From positions 3,655,501 through 3,719,500 of the forward strand of contig CAUEEP010000742.1 in the NCBI GenBank assembly GCA_958450365.1: DNA of 64,000 nt, written 5' to 3'. The position numbers and the translations under genes were made by a program. The notes beneath the pieces are model-generated. The model made no database searches. It saw only the letters and a program-made list of their open reading frames with translations, and was not told where the DNA came from. Positions 1 through 11,880 of this stretch are shown one piece after another (positions within the stretch are counted from its first letter, which is position 1; every line of letters begins with the position of its first letter). Source of the DNA: Mesorhabditis belari. Lineage: Eukaryota > Nematoda > Chromadorea > Rhabditida > Rhabditidae.

Positions 1-617
1 AATTTGCTTAAACTTTAGAAAAAATGCATTCAGAAAGTTTTCCTTTTTTCTAAGAATAAGAAATTTTTTCATTTTACATACAAATTCTAGAATCGTTTAA
101 GAAAATAACTTCAAATAACTCATTGATGAGAATTTTGGAAACTGAAAATAGTTCTAAAAACAATCAAGAGACTGTCTGGAGCTATAGAAATCCGGTAAAA
201 AAAATAAACTGGAGAAGATGAAGGTGGAAAAATAGAAAACAAAGAAAAAAGTGGCAGGGTGGCGGGGAGGATTGGGGAAATTTCGAAAAATGATGAAGCA
301 TTTTGAGCCCAATTGCGTCAATGCAAACTCGTGGCATTGGTGATGGAAAATTCTTTAAAAAAATGATAAAAATCATCCCAAATTTCGATCTCATTGTTGT
401 TAACATTGTTAACACAAATTTGTTAACACAATGTTAACATTTGTTAACACAATTCACGACAATGGGACCCACCGGTGGATTCCGGATCTCAAGTCGCGAA
501 AATCCTCATAATTTCCACCTAAAACCTCATTCTAAATGTAAAGTAGTGTTCCCCACGTTGTTAGATTGTCAGTATCTTGCTTGATATTCAAGAGTAGTTG
601 TTTAGAAGCTCGGATGT
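1..617. other. Intergenic, no gene seen
   Basis: AT-rich sequence without a supportable exon. At about 395-455 the hexamer GTTAAC recurs several times within 60 bases, a small local cluster. Confidence 0.5.
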
Positions 618-744
618 TACCGTATTTACTCTAATAAAAGCCCCCCCTCTAATAAACGCCCCCCCCCTCTAATAAACGCCCCCCCCCCTAGAGGGGTATC
701 GAAAAAATAAACGCCCCGGGGCTTTTAATAGAGTAAATACGGTA
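618..744. mobile_element. 127-bp MITE-like inverted-repeat element
   Basis: It opens with TACCGTATTTACTCTAATAA and closes with the inverse of the same sequence. The interior is runs of C plus three copies of a CTAATAAACGCCCC-like unit. Short, non-coding, with clear terminal inverted repeats. The TACCGTA...-type end recurs around 39 kb and 58-62 kb, so it probably belongs to a locally active family. Confidence 0.75.
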
Positions 745-783
745 TGTTATTTTTCAAAGGGCGTCACTTCAGATTTTGCCGTA

Positions 784-1215
784 GTTAACTCCCTCTGGAG
801 TAACGGAGATCAGGTGCTTTGTGGTGTAATGGTTAGCACAGTTGCGCGGTAAGCGGGAGGTCGCGGGTTCGAGTCCTGGCGGCGCACAAATTTTTTGATC
901 TGTCCTAGTTCCAACTGGCGACCACGGAAGGTTGGACTCTGCAATGCTGCTGACTAAGGTCTTCATACCTAGTTTCGAGCGCAGCCCAGGCCTATCGAGA
1001 CCTGTGAAACCGTCTCGTTCAGAGAGGAGAGAAGTTAACTCCCTCTGAAGTCCGAGAGGTCAAGTGCGGTCTAGCTTAATGGTTAGCACATTTGCGCGGT
1101 AAGCGAAAGGTTCGAGTCCCGGCCGCGCACCAATTTTTGATCCTAGTTAATTTTAACCTACGTACTCCGTAAAATTTAGCCTACTTACTATAGGATTTGC
1201 CTTTCGTTTTCCGCG
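784..1215 (+). mobile_element. tRNA-derived SINE-like tandem array, left copy
   Basis: A unit of about 250 bases (784-1033) starts at GTTAACTCCCTCTGGAGT, then a tRNA-like head (about 816-889) with a D-arm TGGTGTAATGGTTAGCAC and a T-arm GGGTTCGAGTCC, then a body of about 150 bases. A second, truncated unit follows with its own tRNA-like head (about 1071-1133) and a different tail ending near GGATTTGCCTTTCG. The same composite, in reverse orientation and with three units, lies at 62480-63141. The anticodon-loop triplet reads GGT (Thr-like), but U33 is missing and the stems are imperfect, so I read these as SINE heads and not working tRNAs. Confidence 0.7.
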
Positions 1216-1541
1216 CACCAATTTTTGGTCTGCGCTAATTCCAATTCGAGCCTAAATTCTTAATCGTTGCTTATTTGCTATCTATGAAAATTTTCATAAA
1301 AAAATAACTAATCTAAACCGCGCTCGTGCCAGATGAATGTTTTGCATAAAAAAAAGCGCTCGTCGTGAATGTGTTTCTTAAATTTCAAATTTTAAACAAA
1401 TTTCTTAAAAGAAACAATTTGTCATTGAAGAATTTGAAAAATTCAAGAATTTCAGAAAATCTTTAAAATTTCCAAACAAAATCGCTTAAGCCAAACATGA
1501 TTCCAAAAATTTCAAAACACAAACATTGATAACAAAGAAAA
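1216..1541. other. Intergenic, nothing recognised
   Basis: AT-rich, without a supportable exon, RNA gene or clear repeat. Confidence 0.4.
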
Positions 1542-1974
1542 CTGGGGGTGGGACAAATGCGACCTTTTTTTTGCGCACCTGGACATTTGCGCACCTTTTT
1601 TTTGCTGGAAAAGGCCTTAGGCAAGGCCGTAGAGCTTCGAGAATATTTCGAAAATATTTCCATATAAGGGAATCGTATGCGTAGATTCCGAATTTCGACA
1701 AATCGGACCTCGCTGACACGTCAAATTTGGGCTAAAAGGCAAAAACTGCGGAAAAGCGTTAAGTTGCGTAGTTCTTGCCTTTTAGCCCAAATTTGACGTG
1801 TCAGCGAGGTCTGATTTGTCGAAATTCGGAATCTACGCATACGATTCCCTTATATGGAAATATTTTCGAAATATTCTCGAAGCTCTACGGCCTTGTCTAA
1901 GGACTTTTCCAGCAAAAAAAAGGTGCGCAAATGTCCGGGTGCGCAAAAAAAAGGTCGCATTTGTCCCACCCCCA
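1542..1974. mobile_element. 433-bp fold-back element
   Basis: Two arms of about 200 bases are inverted copies, starting CTGGGGGTGGGACAAATGCG and ending with its complement. Similar open frames read on both strands are by-products of the palindrome. Imperfections between the arms (for example GGCCTTAGGCAAGG against CCTTGTCTAAGG) show some divergence since insertion. Confidence 0.8.
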
Positions 1975-2439
1975 GAAAACTGGCTTAATTTCAGGAAATT
2001 CAGCCAGTTTGGCTTAATTTCCATTTGATTGTAAATTTACAATTCAAATTTACAATTCAAATTTACAATAATTTACGGTATAAATTGAATGAAATGGAAA
2101 GGATTAAGCAAAAAAAAAAAAAAAAAGAAAAATTTGACTTCTCCAATGTAAATTACAGTAAAGAATACAGTAAAAATTAAAAGTTGTTATTGAAAAAGAA
2201 ACAAATAAAACAAATCAATGTTCTCTTGAATTAAAATTAGATTTGAGAAGATTGGTGATAGATGAATCACTAAAAAAAACACATCTGTTTTTCTCCGACT
2301 GACATTTCAAACGGAAATAGATGACACCGGAAAGCACACGATTTAGAGAAAATCTTCATTCATTCATTCATCAAAAGCAAAAACCAAAATCAAAACTCAA
2401 AACTCAAAAGATTCCTCAAAAACATCTAGAAAAACGGCC

Positions 2440-2950
2440 TTTCAGCGCACTAATCTTCAAGACGGTTTTTCTCTGTTTTTATCAATGAGTATACAAAACT
2501 AATTCCATGTTTCTTCAGTCAATTTTAATGAGGATCCTATTAAAACCAACCATAAGTTGATTCAATTTTTATACCTCGAGTTATAGGCCGTCAAAGTTGA
2601 TCAACTCTTCCAGGTAGTTGAACTAACTTTGACTCAAACTTTCTCTATTTTCTCTCTATACATATGAATATACAAAATAAATTGTACTTTTTTATAACCA
2701 AATTTAATGAGGATCATTTTAAAGCCAACCTTAGATCGATCTGATAATTGGAAGTCGAATTATATAGAGTAAAATAGAAAAGTTCCCAAACTCCGAGACT
2801 CCTATTCGGAAGGTCAACTTTGAGAGAAATTTTCTCTATGTCCTTATACATAAGTATACAAAACAAATTCTACTTTTCTATAACCAAATTTAATGAGGAT
2901 CATTTTAAAGCCAACCTTAGGTCGATTTGATTGCTTTCTATTTTTTATGA
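2440..2950. repeat. Three tandem units of about 185 bp
   Basis: The segment around TTTAATGAGGATC recurs near 2522, 2700 and 2888, each time preceded by a TATACAAAA-type stretch and followed by AAACCAACC-like or AAGCCAACC-like sequence. The spacing is about 185 bases. Divergence is noticeable, so this is an older tandem duplication. Confidence 0.6.
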
Positions 2951-3049
2951 AATCAGTTTAGGCTTTTTAAAAAAAGCTTGATTATTACAACAAAATTTTC
3001 GAAACAAGAACTCATAATTTAAAGCTGAACAGATTTAACAGCTTTAACA

Positions 3050-3615
3050 GACTTTTAAGTAGACTTCGGAAAACAAAACTTAACCAAAACCAAAACTACC
3101 AAAACCAAAACCATAACAAAACCATAACAAAACCAAAACAAACCAAAACCAAAACCAAAACCAAAACCAAAACTAACCAAAACTCGCCAATATCTCGCGA
3201 CTGGGAGGAGCTAGCAAAAATCTGTTTGCAGATTTGAAATCAGCATCCAAAAATCTATCCCATAGGCTATTTTTTGTTTCGAAATTTCGAGGTCGTGTTT
3301 TGGTCCTTTTTTCGGCCGCGAGATTTTGTGGAGTGAGAAAAAGTGAAAGGCTAATTTGCATTTTACATTAAAATTTGCATTTTACAATTTAAAATTTGCA
3401 TTTTACAATTTAAAATTTGCATTTTACATTAAAATTTGCATTTTACATTAAAATTTGCATTTTGCAATTTTAAATTTACGTGTTAATTTATATGCAAATT
3501 GAGTGTTGGTTTGTTTTGGTTTTGGTGTTTTGGTTTTGGTCTGTTTTGGTTTTGGTCTGTTTTGGTTTTGGTCTGTTTTGGTTTTGGTTTTGTTTGCCGA
3601 AGTCTACTTTTAAGT
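3050..3615. mobile_element. Fold-back element with CCAAAA-rich arms
   Basis: The left arm (AAGTAGACTTCGG, then a run of AACCAAAACC units) is inverted at the right end (TTTTGGTTTTGG runs, then CCGAAGTCTACTT). The interior holds an AATTTGCATTTTACA tandem repeat at about 3353-3480. No coding capacity. Confidence 0.7.
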
Positions 3616-4103
3616 ACTTTTTTAAGACAAGAGTAAAGTTATTGAGGGTTTAAATAATAGGAAAAATAGGTTTACATTGGAAGGAAGTTCAAGAAAAACA
3701 ATTTCACCAACTGATAAACAGTGAAAAGTTTGAGAAACAGTTTGTTGTCTATGTGCGTGTGTGTGTGTGTGTGAGGGTTGAGATTGAGGAAAATAGGATC
3801 AGTATCGGGTGTTTTGCCCCCCTTTTTCCCCTTGCTGACTCCCGGTTTGCGAGGCTTTTTCCCCCTCCCTTCTTTTTCTTTCCTTTTCCCTTCAAGGTCA
3901 TCCCGATATAGGTCTTACTTTTACTCTCCTATCTTCACCTCCTCAATGACATTTTTAAATTGATGACACTCAACCCGCCTCACATTTCAACGCAAAAACG
4001 AGTTGTGTCTAATTTCAGCGATAAACTGAGCTAGTTTAAAGCTGTTAAACTCTCTTCTTTGACTAAAAATAAAACAGAAGGCTTAATGAATTATTTTGAA
4101 TTA
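3616..4103. other. Intergenic, GT microsatellite
   Basis: No supportable exon. A short GT run lies at about 3753-3773. Confidence 0.4.
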
Positions 4104-4648
4104 TCTATCTAAATATTTACTTAAATATCTATTTAAATATCTATTTAAATATCTATTTAAATATCTATTTTAATATGTATTTTAATATCTATTTTAATAT
4201 GTATTTAAATATCTATTTAAATATCTATTTTAATATCTATTTAAATATCTATTTAAATATCTATTTAAATATCTATTTTAATATGTATTTTAATATCTAT
4301 TTTAATATGTATTTAAATATCTATTTAAATATCTATTTTAATATCTATTTAAATATCTATTTAAATATCTATTTAAATATCTATTTTAATATGTATTTTA
4401 ATATCTATTTTAATATGTATTTAAATATCTATTTAAATATCTATTTTAATATCTATTTAAATATCTATTTAAATATCTATTTTAATATCTATTTTAATAT
4501 CTATTTTAATATGTATTTAAATATCTATTTAAATATCTATTTTAATATCTATTTTAATATCTATTTTAATATCTATTTAAATATCTATTTAAATATCTAT
4601 TTTAATATCTATTTTAATATCTATTTTAATATCTATTTTAATATCTAT
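4104..4648. repeat. 12-bp satellite, about 45 copies
   Basis: Alternating ATCTATTTAAAT and ATCTATTTTAAT units, with occasional ATG replacing ATC. Because 12 is a multiple of 3 and the unit lacks stops in one frame, it yields a 162-codon frame of repeated N-I-Y-L/F-N, which I reject as a gene. Confidence 0.9.
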
Positions 4649-4787
4649 TCAATTAATCCATAAGAAATGAAAGTCAAATGAAAAGCCCATTAAGTTTTCA
4701 ATCATGGCCACAGTTGGATTAATTGATTAAGCTGGATTTAGTTGGATTAAGCGACGAACACATCATCGCTTTGAGGTAAGACTATTG

Positions 4788-4960
4788 TTCGAGACTACTG
4801 GACTCTCTCAAAACTCTGGGAAGTCGATTGCAAATTCTGGTAGTACTTATTGGAAAAGAGTTATACACAAACTGATTGGAGGTGACTGGAATTTTTGAAC
4901 ACAATGACCACAGTTACAAACTCGTCATCTCTTTGAGGTAAGCGAACAGCAAAATAAAAA
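4788..4960. repeat. Dispersed repeat, copy 1 of 2
   Basis: Nearly identical to 6038-6205 in direct orientation: CGAGACTACTGGACTCTCTC through GGTAAGCGAACAGC. The intervening and following sequence (GAAAAAGATTGATG blocks) is also partly repeated. No coding signal recognised in either copy. Confidence 0.7.
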
Positions 4961-5730
4961 AACGGCACAGGCCAATGAAAATGAGCTGTAAAAAGACAAA
5001 CAAAAAGCGGAAATTGATCATTTTTGACTCGTTGAACAGTTAGTGACACAGAAATGGGGGAAACTGGGTAAAAATTGATGCAGAAGAGAGGGAAAAAGAG
5101 AACTACTGTTCCCATTTTGACCTTTCCTTTATGAGAATGAAAAAAGAACAATCATTTTGAAGTTTTTGATGTTAAAAAGTAGAAACTTTACTTGAAAAGA
5201 TATCAAAAAGGAATGAAAAATCAAAGAATATTTGTATTATCTAAAAGTTTTTGCAAATTTCTTAAAACTTTAATGTTTAAACAGAACAAAAGAGCTCAGA
5301 GAACAATTCGAAACCAACATTCGACAAACAGATATCATTTTTTGATAAACAAATTGTGTAGAAGATGTAAGAGAAGCTGAAATTCCTTGGAAAACAAAGA
5401 GAAGCCAAGAAAAAAGAAAAAAGGAAAAAAAATGTGAATAAGAATGCATTCCAAAGGGAAATCGCTTGGTTTTTTGGAAAAAAAAAGGCGGATTTTAGCA
5501 GTAAATAGCATCAAAACTAAAAGATTGCCTAAAAGAACTAAAAGATCAAAACTAAAAGAAGAAAAGCCTTTTTTTGTGAAAAAGATTGCCGAATTTTACG
5601 TTTATAAATTGAAAATATTCCATAGTTTCGTAAAAATTTGTCTAAGAAACGAATTTTTTCTCCTTTTTCCCACATTAATTTTCTGACCAAGTGTAACTAA
5701 ATGGACACTTTCTAGAAAACGAAAATTCTT

Positions 5731-5826
5731 TTTTTCCTTGTTTCCTTGTTTCCTTGTTTTCTTTTTTCCTTGTTTCCTTGTTTCCTTGTTTCCTTGTTTC
5801 CTTGTTTCCTTGTTTCTTTGTTTCTT
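5731..5826. repeat. TTTCCTTG octamer tandem repeat
   Basis: About a dozen copies of TTTCCTTG with a few variants. The surrounding 4961-5730 holds no gene that I can support. Confidence 0.85.
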
Positions 5827-6037
5827 TTAGTTCTAAATAAAATTATATTAAATGTTTTGAATAATAAAGTTTTGATCATTTAAATCCTTGCAAAACTTTC
5901 AAACATTTTACAAACAAACAAAAGAAAAAAGCGAAGAACGAAGAAAAAGATTGATGATCTTTGTTTAAAGTTTTCTTCAAATAATATTAAATGTTTATAA
6001 TAATAGATCAAGAACATCTACAGATCATTTAAAGGTT

Positions 6038-6205
6038 TCGAGACTATTGGACTCTCTCAAAACTCTGGGAAGTCGATTGCGAATTCTGGTAGCTCTTATT
6101 GGAAAAGAGTTACACACAAATTGATTGGAGGTGACTGGAATTTTTGAACACAATGACCACAGTTACAAACTCGTCATCTCTTTGCGGTAAGCGAACAGCA
6201 AAATC
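6038..6205. repeat. Dispersed repeat, copy 2 of 2
   Basis: Partner of 4788-4960. Few differences, for example TTTGAGGTAAGCG against TTTGCGGTAAGCG. Confidence 0.7.
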
Positions 6206-6844
6206 AAAAAAAGAACGAAGAAAAAGATTGATGGGCTTTGTTTAAAGTTTTCTTGAAATGATATTAAATGTTTATAATAATAAAGTTTTGACCATTTAAA
6301 TCCTTGCAAAACTTTCAAACATTTTTCTAAACAAAAGAAAAAAAAAACGAAGAACTCACGAAAAGATTGATGGGCTTTGTTTAAAGTTTTCTGCAAATCT
6401 TTTTGCTAAAGCTATAGCTAAATAACTAAAGCTATAGCCAAGCTTTTTTAAAGAAATCTTTTTCTAATTTTCTAGATATGATTAGAAAAAGTGATGTAAG
6501 TGATAATGGATTTAAAATGATGGATGTTGACAAGGAAAAGACAAGGAAAAGACAAGGAAATGGGGAAAATTGAGAGAAATGGAGAATCGGATCGGAATCC
6601 CTTCAATCATTTGTTACGAAAAAAGAAAAAGAAAAATGAAAATGATTAAGAACGGGTATTTTATTGGGATGATAAGGAAAAAAGCCGGAAAATCCACTTC
6701 AAGCTCATCTAGCTTCAAGGATGAATTGTTGCTTCCATCGGGGTTTTCTTTGTTAAACTAGTAAAGGATTTCCCAGGATAAGTTTTTTCAGAAGGTTTGT
6801 TAAACAAGGGATAAAGCTCAATCCTGACGGCAATGGGATACTTA

Positions 6845-6914
6845 TCGGTGTAGCTGATTGGTAGCGTGCGCTCGTTTGGCCCGTTTGGCTGGTTCGAATC
6901 CCAGAGCCGACCAC
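6845..6914 (+). other. tRNA-like sequence, probable SINE head
   Basis: It has a D-arm-like TAGCTGATTGGTAGC and a T-arm-like GGTTCGAATCCC, and TCGG/CCGA can pair at the ends. The anticodon arm does not form a clean stem. A related sequence with a similar downstream tail (CATAAAAGAACCGA-like) is at about 60571-60646, so a tRNA-derived dispersed repeat is more likely than a working tRNA. Confidence 0.5.
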
Positions 6915-7017
6915 TTTCTGTATTCTCAGTCCCAACTCATAAAAGAACCGAGATTTCTAGCTGCTAACTTTTATCCAATCTGCTAATTAATTCATCTAAT
7001 CAACCATAATGCTGATT

Positions 7018-7100
7018 GACATTCTGCCGTTCAATACAGACAATTCTGCCGTTCAATGTAGACAATTCTGCAGTTCAATGCAGACAATTCTGCATTGAAC
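7018..7100. repeat. Short tandem repeat of about 22 bp
   Basis: Three to four units of CAATTCTGCCGTTCAATGCA type. The rest of 6915-8057 has no gene I can support. A 68-codon frame near 7841-8047 has no recognisable domain or partner exon. Confidence 0.6.
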
Positions 7101-8057
7101 AGCAAATTTATATAAATTTTCAGCAATCAAAGCCACGTCCTCAATTGCTAGTCGACTGCCACTATGACTAGTCGTCTCGAGAGCCCGAGAGTCTCGAGAA
7201 TGTGTGAAATTTGAATCCTGTGTGAGCCGTGTGAGCCCATTCTAGCTTAGTTTTCTCTTTAAGCCTTTCATTTCAATGGTCAATCAAATGAGCATTTGAT
7301 AACTGTAGATTTACTATTAAAACTACTATTAAAATTTACAATCAATTGCAATCTTTTGGTCTCAAGCCAAGGTTTGATTGTGAGAAGAGATATTGGATGA
7401 AAGAAGAAAAGCGAAAAGATCTACTCAAGCGTGAAATGAAAAAAAAAACAACCAGAAAGCCGAAATGAAAAGGCGAAAATGTTTTTTTGAAATAAGATTC
7501 TAGAAAAAGAATTGCAGCAAAGGCAAATGCTAAATAGCTAAATAGCCAGATTGGCTAAATTAAAGGCTTTTAGACTCATGATTTAGACTAGCCAGGCTTG
7601 AATTTAGACATTGAATTTAAGGAAAAACCAAGATAGTGCTAAATATCTTATTTTTACATTCAAATTCTTACAAATACTCTTTAAAACAAAAACTTTTTGA
7701 TAGGTTTGAAGCGTTCGAAAAGTTGATTTCAGTGGATAAAAATGAACACTCCAAAGAGGAAAAGGGTTGAAAGAGGGTTTTTTTTTCTTTTTTTGAGTGG
7801 GAAAGGACCCTAATTTGTCGCAATCGCCTCTCTTCACGATTTGTCTTTTCTTTTCTTCTCTTTTCGTCTTTTTCAATCTTTTTCTCCATTCAGCTTTATG
7901 GGGAAAAAGTCAGCGAAGAGAGAAATAGCCAGCCAGTACCCGAATGCACACAAAATCCGAGAATATCACTCGGGATTTCTTTTAGGCATTGTTTTTTTTG
8001 ATTGGATTTTCAATCTATCTTTCAATCTATTCTATCCACTAGATTAACAAGCCAAAA

Positions 8058-8396
8058 AAAGAAAATTGAGATAGATGAGAGCCGGAAAAAGAGCGGCATC
8101 GAACTCAAGCAAAAGATGCGGCGCTCGTTTTGCATGCAAGCTTTCTATCCACTTTACTAAAAAGTCACCCTTGAGACCCCTGAGAAAACCATTATAAACG
8201 CGTCCATATTCGCAAAATTTTCGCCTCTTTGGCCCCCAAATTTTCGCATTTTCAAACCTAAAACACGTATAACTTTTTATAGAAAATTATTTTGCAAAAA
8301 TAGAAAGCAGATTCGGAATCAGCATGAAATTCTGCGTCGAATCGTCTAGCGTCTTTGCCACATCCAAAACGCAAAACAAAAGTTTTGCCAAAAAGA
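8058..8396. repeat. Dispersed repeat of 340 bp, copy 1
   Basis: Almost identical in direct orientation to 11237-11575. It contains the widely dispersed motif GATTCGGAATCAGC...TTCTGCGTC (8308-8341) found at seven places in this window. No coding capacity recognised. Confidence 0.8.
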
Positions 8397-9257
8397 CCCT
8401 GAGAGTTTTCCCTGAGACCCCTCAGGGAAATTTTGAAGATAAAAACTATGATTTAAAAGTATTTGGTTCTTTTTGCTTCTGTTTAAAATGCCTAAACTAA
8501 ACTGCTTAAAATGCCTGCAGTGCTTAGTTCATAGTTTAGTCAAAATTGCCTCTTTAAGTTTATCTTTAAGTTTTGATTAGAATTTGAAAAAATTTATTTA
8601 TAAAATAGCAGAAATTATTGCGAATGAACCCTATCAAAAGCATGAAAATTGAAATTTTTGAAACCTAATAAAACGGAAACGTGGCTTAAAGTGGTCAAAG
8701 CTGAATAGTTTATTATGTCTATGAGAATGGAATGAAAATCGAGAGGACGTAACATATCGAAAAAGAAGGAAAGAAAGGAATCGTTGAGCTTATAGGTCTT
8801 TGCTCTTTCTTTCTTCGTTGTCGTGCCAAATAATATTCGAAATGAGCACATAAGCACAAATTACACCCCGTTACCAACGCAATAATTGCAACTTTTCTTT
8901 CGAAAGGTCTTGAAAATTAACAGGAAACCATTAGCCACCTTGGAAACTGGGGACAAGATCTGGAGCTGATCGAACTCTGGCTAAATCCTGGCATGATCTG
9001 GATCATGACCATTGACTAAATCTGGATCTGGGCCTGGCCCGGCCTTGGCTAAGATTTGTCTTACAGGCTTTTAGCTTTCGATGTTATTGGTTTGAGCTTT
9101 TTAGATGCTATTAGACTATTCCTGCTAAATTGTACCCCAAGAATTCACTGGAAAACAAATCAAAGCACCAATTTATCCTATACTTGCTTTCGGTCTTTTA
9201 GATCGGTTTTTAAAAGATCAAACGAACAAAGCAACGCTTAAAAGTTCATTTATTTTG
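8397..9257. other. Intergenic, nothing recognised
   Basis: No exon, RNA gene or strong repeat seen, apart from a few CTGGATCTGG-like words around 8955-9045. Confidence 0.4.
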
Positions 9258-9820
9258 CAAAAAAAAAACAAAGAAACAAACAGACTACAAGCAAACAAAG
9301 AAACAAACAAACAAGCCAACCAACAAACAAACAAACAAACAAACAAACAAACCAACAAACCAACAAACCAACCAACAGACCAACCAACAAACAAACCAAC
9401 AAACAAACAAACAAGCCAACCAACAAACAAACCAACAAACAAACAAACAAACCAACAAACAAACAAACAAACCAACCAAAAAACCAACAAATTAACAAAC
9501 AAACCAACAAACCAACCAACAAACCAACCAACAAACCAACCAACAAACAAACAAACCAACAAACAAACTACAAACAAACCAACAAACCAACAAACAAACC
9601 AACAAACAAACAAACCAACAAACAAACAAACCAACAAACAAACAAACCAACAAACCAACAAACAAACCAACAAACAAACAAGCCAACCAACAAACAAACA
9701 AACCAACAAACAAACAAACAAACCAACCAACAAACCAGCAAACCAACAAACAAACCAACAAACCAACAAACAAACCAACCAACAAACAAACAAACAAACA
9801 AACAAACAAACAAACAAATC
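9258..9820. repeat. CAAA/CCAA tetranucleotide satellite
   Basis: About 560 bases built almost only from CAAA and CCAA tetramers. With a 4-base period every frame on both strands lacks stops for long stretches, giving several overlapping open frames (N-K-Q-T-rich on +, V-C-L-F-rich on -). None is credible as a gene. Confidence 0.95.
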
Positions 9821-10628
9821 TTTTTAAATCACCTAGAAAGTTGCAAGTTTTGAGAATAGATAACTTTTTCATAAACAAAAGATACCTAAAAGGATTGAAT
9901 TGTTGGATTGAATCAAATGCCAAAATAAGTTGAATGAGAAAAATCGGATTATGAAAGTTTGAGAGAGAGAGAGAAAAAGTTGACACTCACTCGAGACGAA
10001 AACTGAAACCGACTGAGAAGAGATTGACGGTTTCAAATGATGCAGAACCTCCCGAGGGTCCAAGGTCACATTGAACGCTTCTCGAGTTACACAATACTCA
10101 AAAAAAAACGTGTAGAGCTACTTAAAGTTATCTTTATTTTTAAATATAGATCAATTAAAGAGATCGCAGTTAAAAATTTCGTAAAGTAAATGAAAATTTG
10201 AACAAAATTGAATCCATGGTAGACTTGGCTTTTCAAAAAATGGATCGGTGCTTGTTTTTCGTGAAAATTTCAACCTAAGAAAGAATAATCAGGCCAAAAG
10301 TGACTCAATGAACTCTTTTCTAACATTTTTTTTCGGGATTTAAACCAAAAACTCCTAGTTGAAGAACTTAAAATAAGATTAGGGACTAAATAGAGCAAAT
10401 AAAGCTTAAAAAAAGATAAAATAGCAAATTTTAAGAACTAGACTCGATTGAACGCAAGAATTTACATAAAAATGATTGCTTGAACTTTTTAAAAAAGTCA
10501 AAACTAAGCCGATTTGCATGTTAAGCCACAAAAAAACTTAAAAAAGCTTAAAAAACGTTTTTTTATCAAAGAATCAATCAAAATGTGACATAATTTCATT
10601 TAAAATATAAAATATACAAAGAATAAAC
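9821..10628. other. Intergenic, nothing recognised
   Basis: No supportable exon or RNA gene; low-complexity AT-rich sequence. Confidence 0.4.
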
Positions 10629-10925
10629 AACTACTGTACAATGAGCTACTGTACAATTATGTACTGTACAATGTTCTACTGTACAACTACTGTACAATGA
10701 GCTGGTTCTACTGTACAATGAGCTACTGTAAAACTACTGTACAATGAGCTGGTTCTACTGTACAATGAGCTACTGTACAACTACTGTACAATGAGCTGGT
10801 TCTACTGTACAATGAGCTACTGTAAAACTACTGTACAATGAGCTGGTTCTACTGTACAATGAGCTACTGTACAACTACTGTACAATGAGCTACTGTACAA
10901 TGTTCTACTGTGCAACCACTGAACA
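10629..10925. repeat. Tandem repeat of TACTGTACAATGAGC units
   Basis: Short units (CTACTGTACAATGAGC, with some extended by TGGTT) are arranged in a higher-order pattern of about 64-66 bases, repeated about three times (10682-10865). Each unit contains the palindromic word TGTACA. Confidence 0.9.
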
Positions 10926-11236
10926 ATGAGCTTGTCGCTCTTGTTGGCTATAAAATCGAAAATGAGAGGAAAAAGAAGGGATGGTTATTACAGAAACCGG
11001 TTGTTATTAGCCAGTGGATGAGAACATCAAAAATCCCCCCAAAAAATGACCACGATTTGTAGATTTTTATACAGAAAACACTTTGAAAAGCACTTCTCCG
11101 TTTTCATCAAAACAATTTCAATTCTATTTTCTTGAGCTTAGAGCGTAAACAATTTCAATTCTATTTTCTTCAGCTTTAGGCTATTTATTAAAAACTAAAG
11201 TTTATCAGAATTGGGCAGAAATTGAGCTGAAAAAAA

Positions 11237-11880
11237 GGAAATTGAGATAGATGAGAGCCGGAAACAGAGCGGCATCGAACTCAAGCAAAAGATGCGGCGC
11301 TCGTTTTGCAGGCAAGCTTTCTATCCACTTTACTAAAAAGTCACCCTTGAGACCCCTAAGAAAACCATTATAAAACCATAAAACCATATTCGCAAAATTT
11401 TCGCCTCTTCGGCCCCCAAATTTTCGCATTTTCAAACCTAAAACACGTATAACTTTTTATAGAAAATGATTTTGCAAAAATAGAACGCAGATTCGGAATC
11501 AGCGTCAAATTCTGCGTCGAATCGTCTAGCGTCTTTGCCACATCCAAAACGCAAAACAAAAGTTTTGCCAAAAAGGAATCGAACTCAAGCACTTGTAGCA
11601 AAAGATGCGCTCAAAAGATGCCGTTTTGTATGCAAGCTTTCTATCCACTATTCCACTAAAACCCGTTTGAGCCCAGAGAACCGTTATAAAGCTCTAATTT
11701 TCTCCCTATTCGGCCATTTTATTTTACATTTTACATTTTTACATTTTACATTTTACAATTCATTTTTACTAAACTTAAAACAAGTCTAACTTTTTACAGA
11801 AAACTATTTTACAAAAACGGAAAGCAGATTCGGAATCAGCGTGAAATTCTGCGTCGAATGGTCAATGGCTTATCTGGTCA
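11237..11880. repeat. Dispersed repeat of 340 bp, copy 2, plus a diverged third copy
   Basis: 11237-11575 matches 8058-8396. Directly after it, 11580-11880 is a more diverged tandem copy with the same order of blocks (AAAAGATG, CTATCCACT, AAACTATTTT, GATTCGGAATCAGC). The conserved motif is at 11488-11521 and 11825-11858. Confidence 0.75.

Noticed and set aside
816..1133. tRNA genes in the left SINE array
   Set aside because: Acceptor or T stems are imperfect, U33 is absent, and the heads recur with a common body in tandem, which fits SINEs.
4175..4663. 162-codon frame of N-I-Y-L/F-N units
   Set aside because: A 12-bp satellite with a period divisible by three; not a gene.
9218..9986. Overlapping 80-199 codon frames on both strands
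   Set aside because: CAAA/CCAA tetranucleotide repeat with few stops in any frame; the V-C-L-F and N-K-Q-T peptides carry no independent signal.
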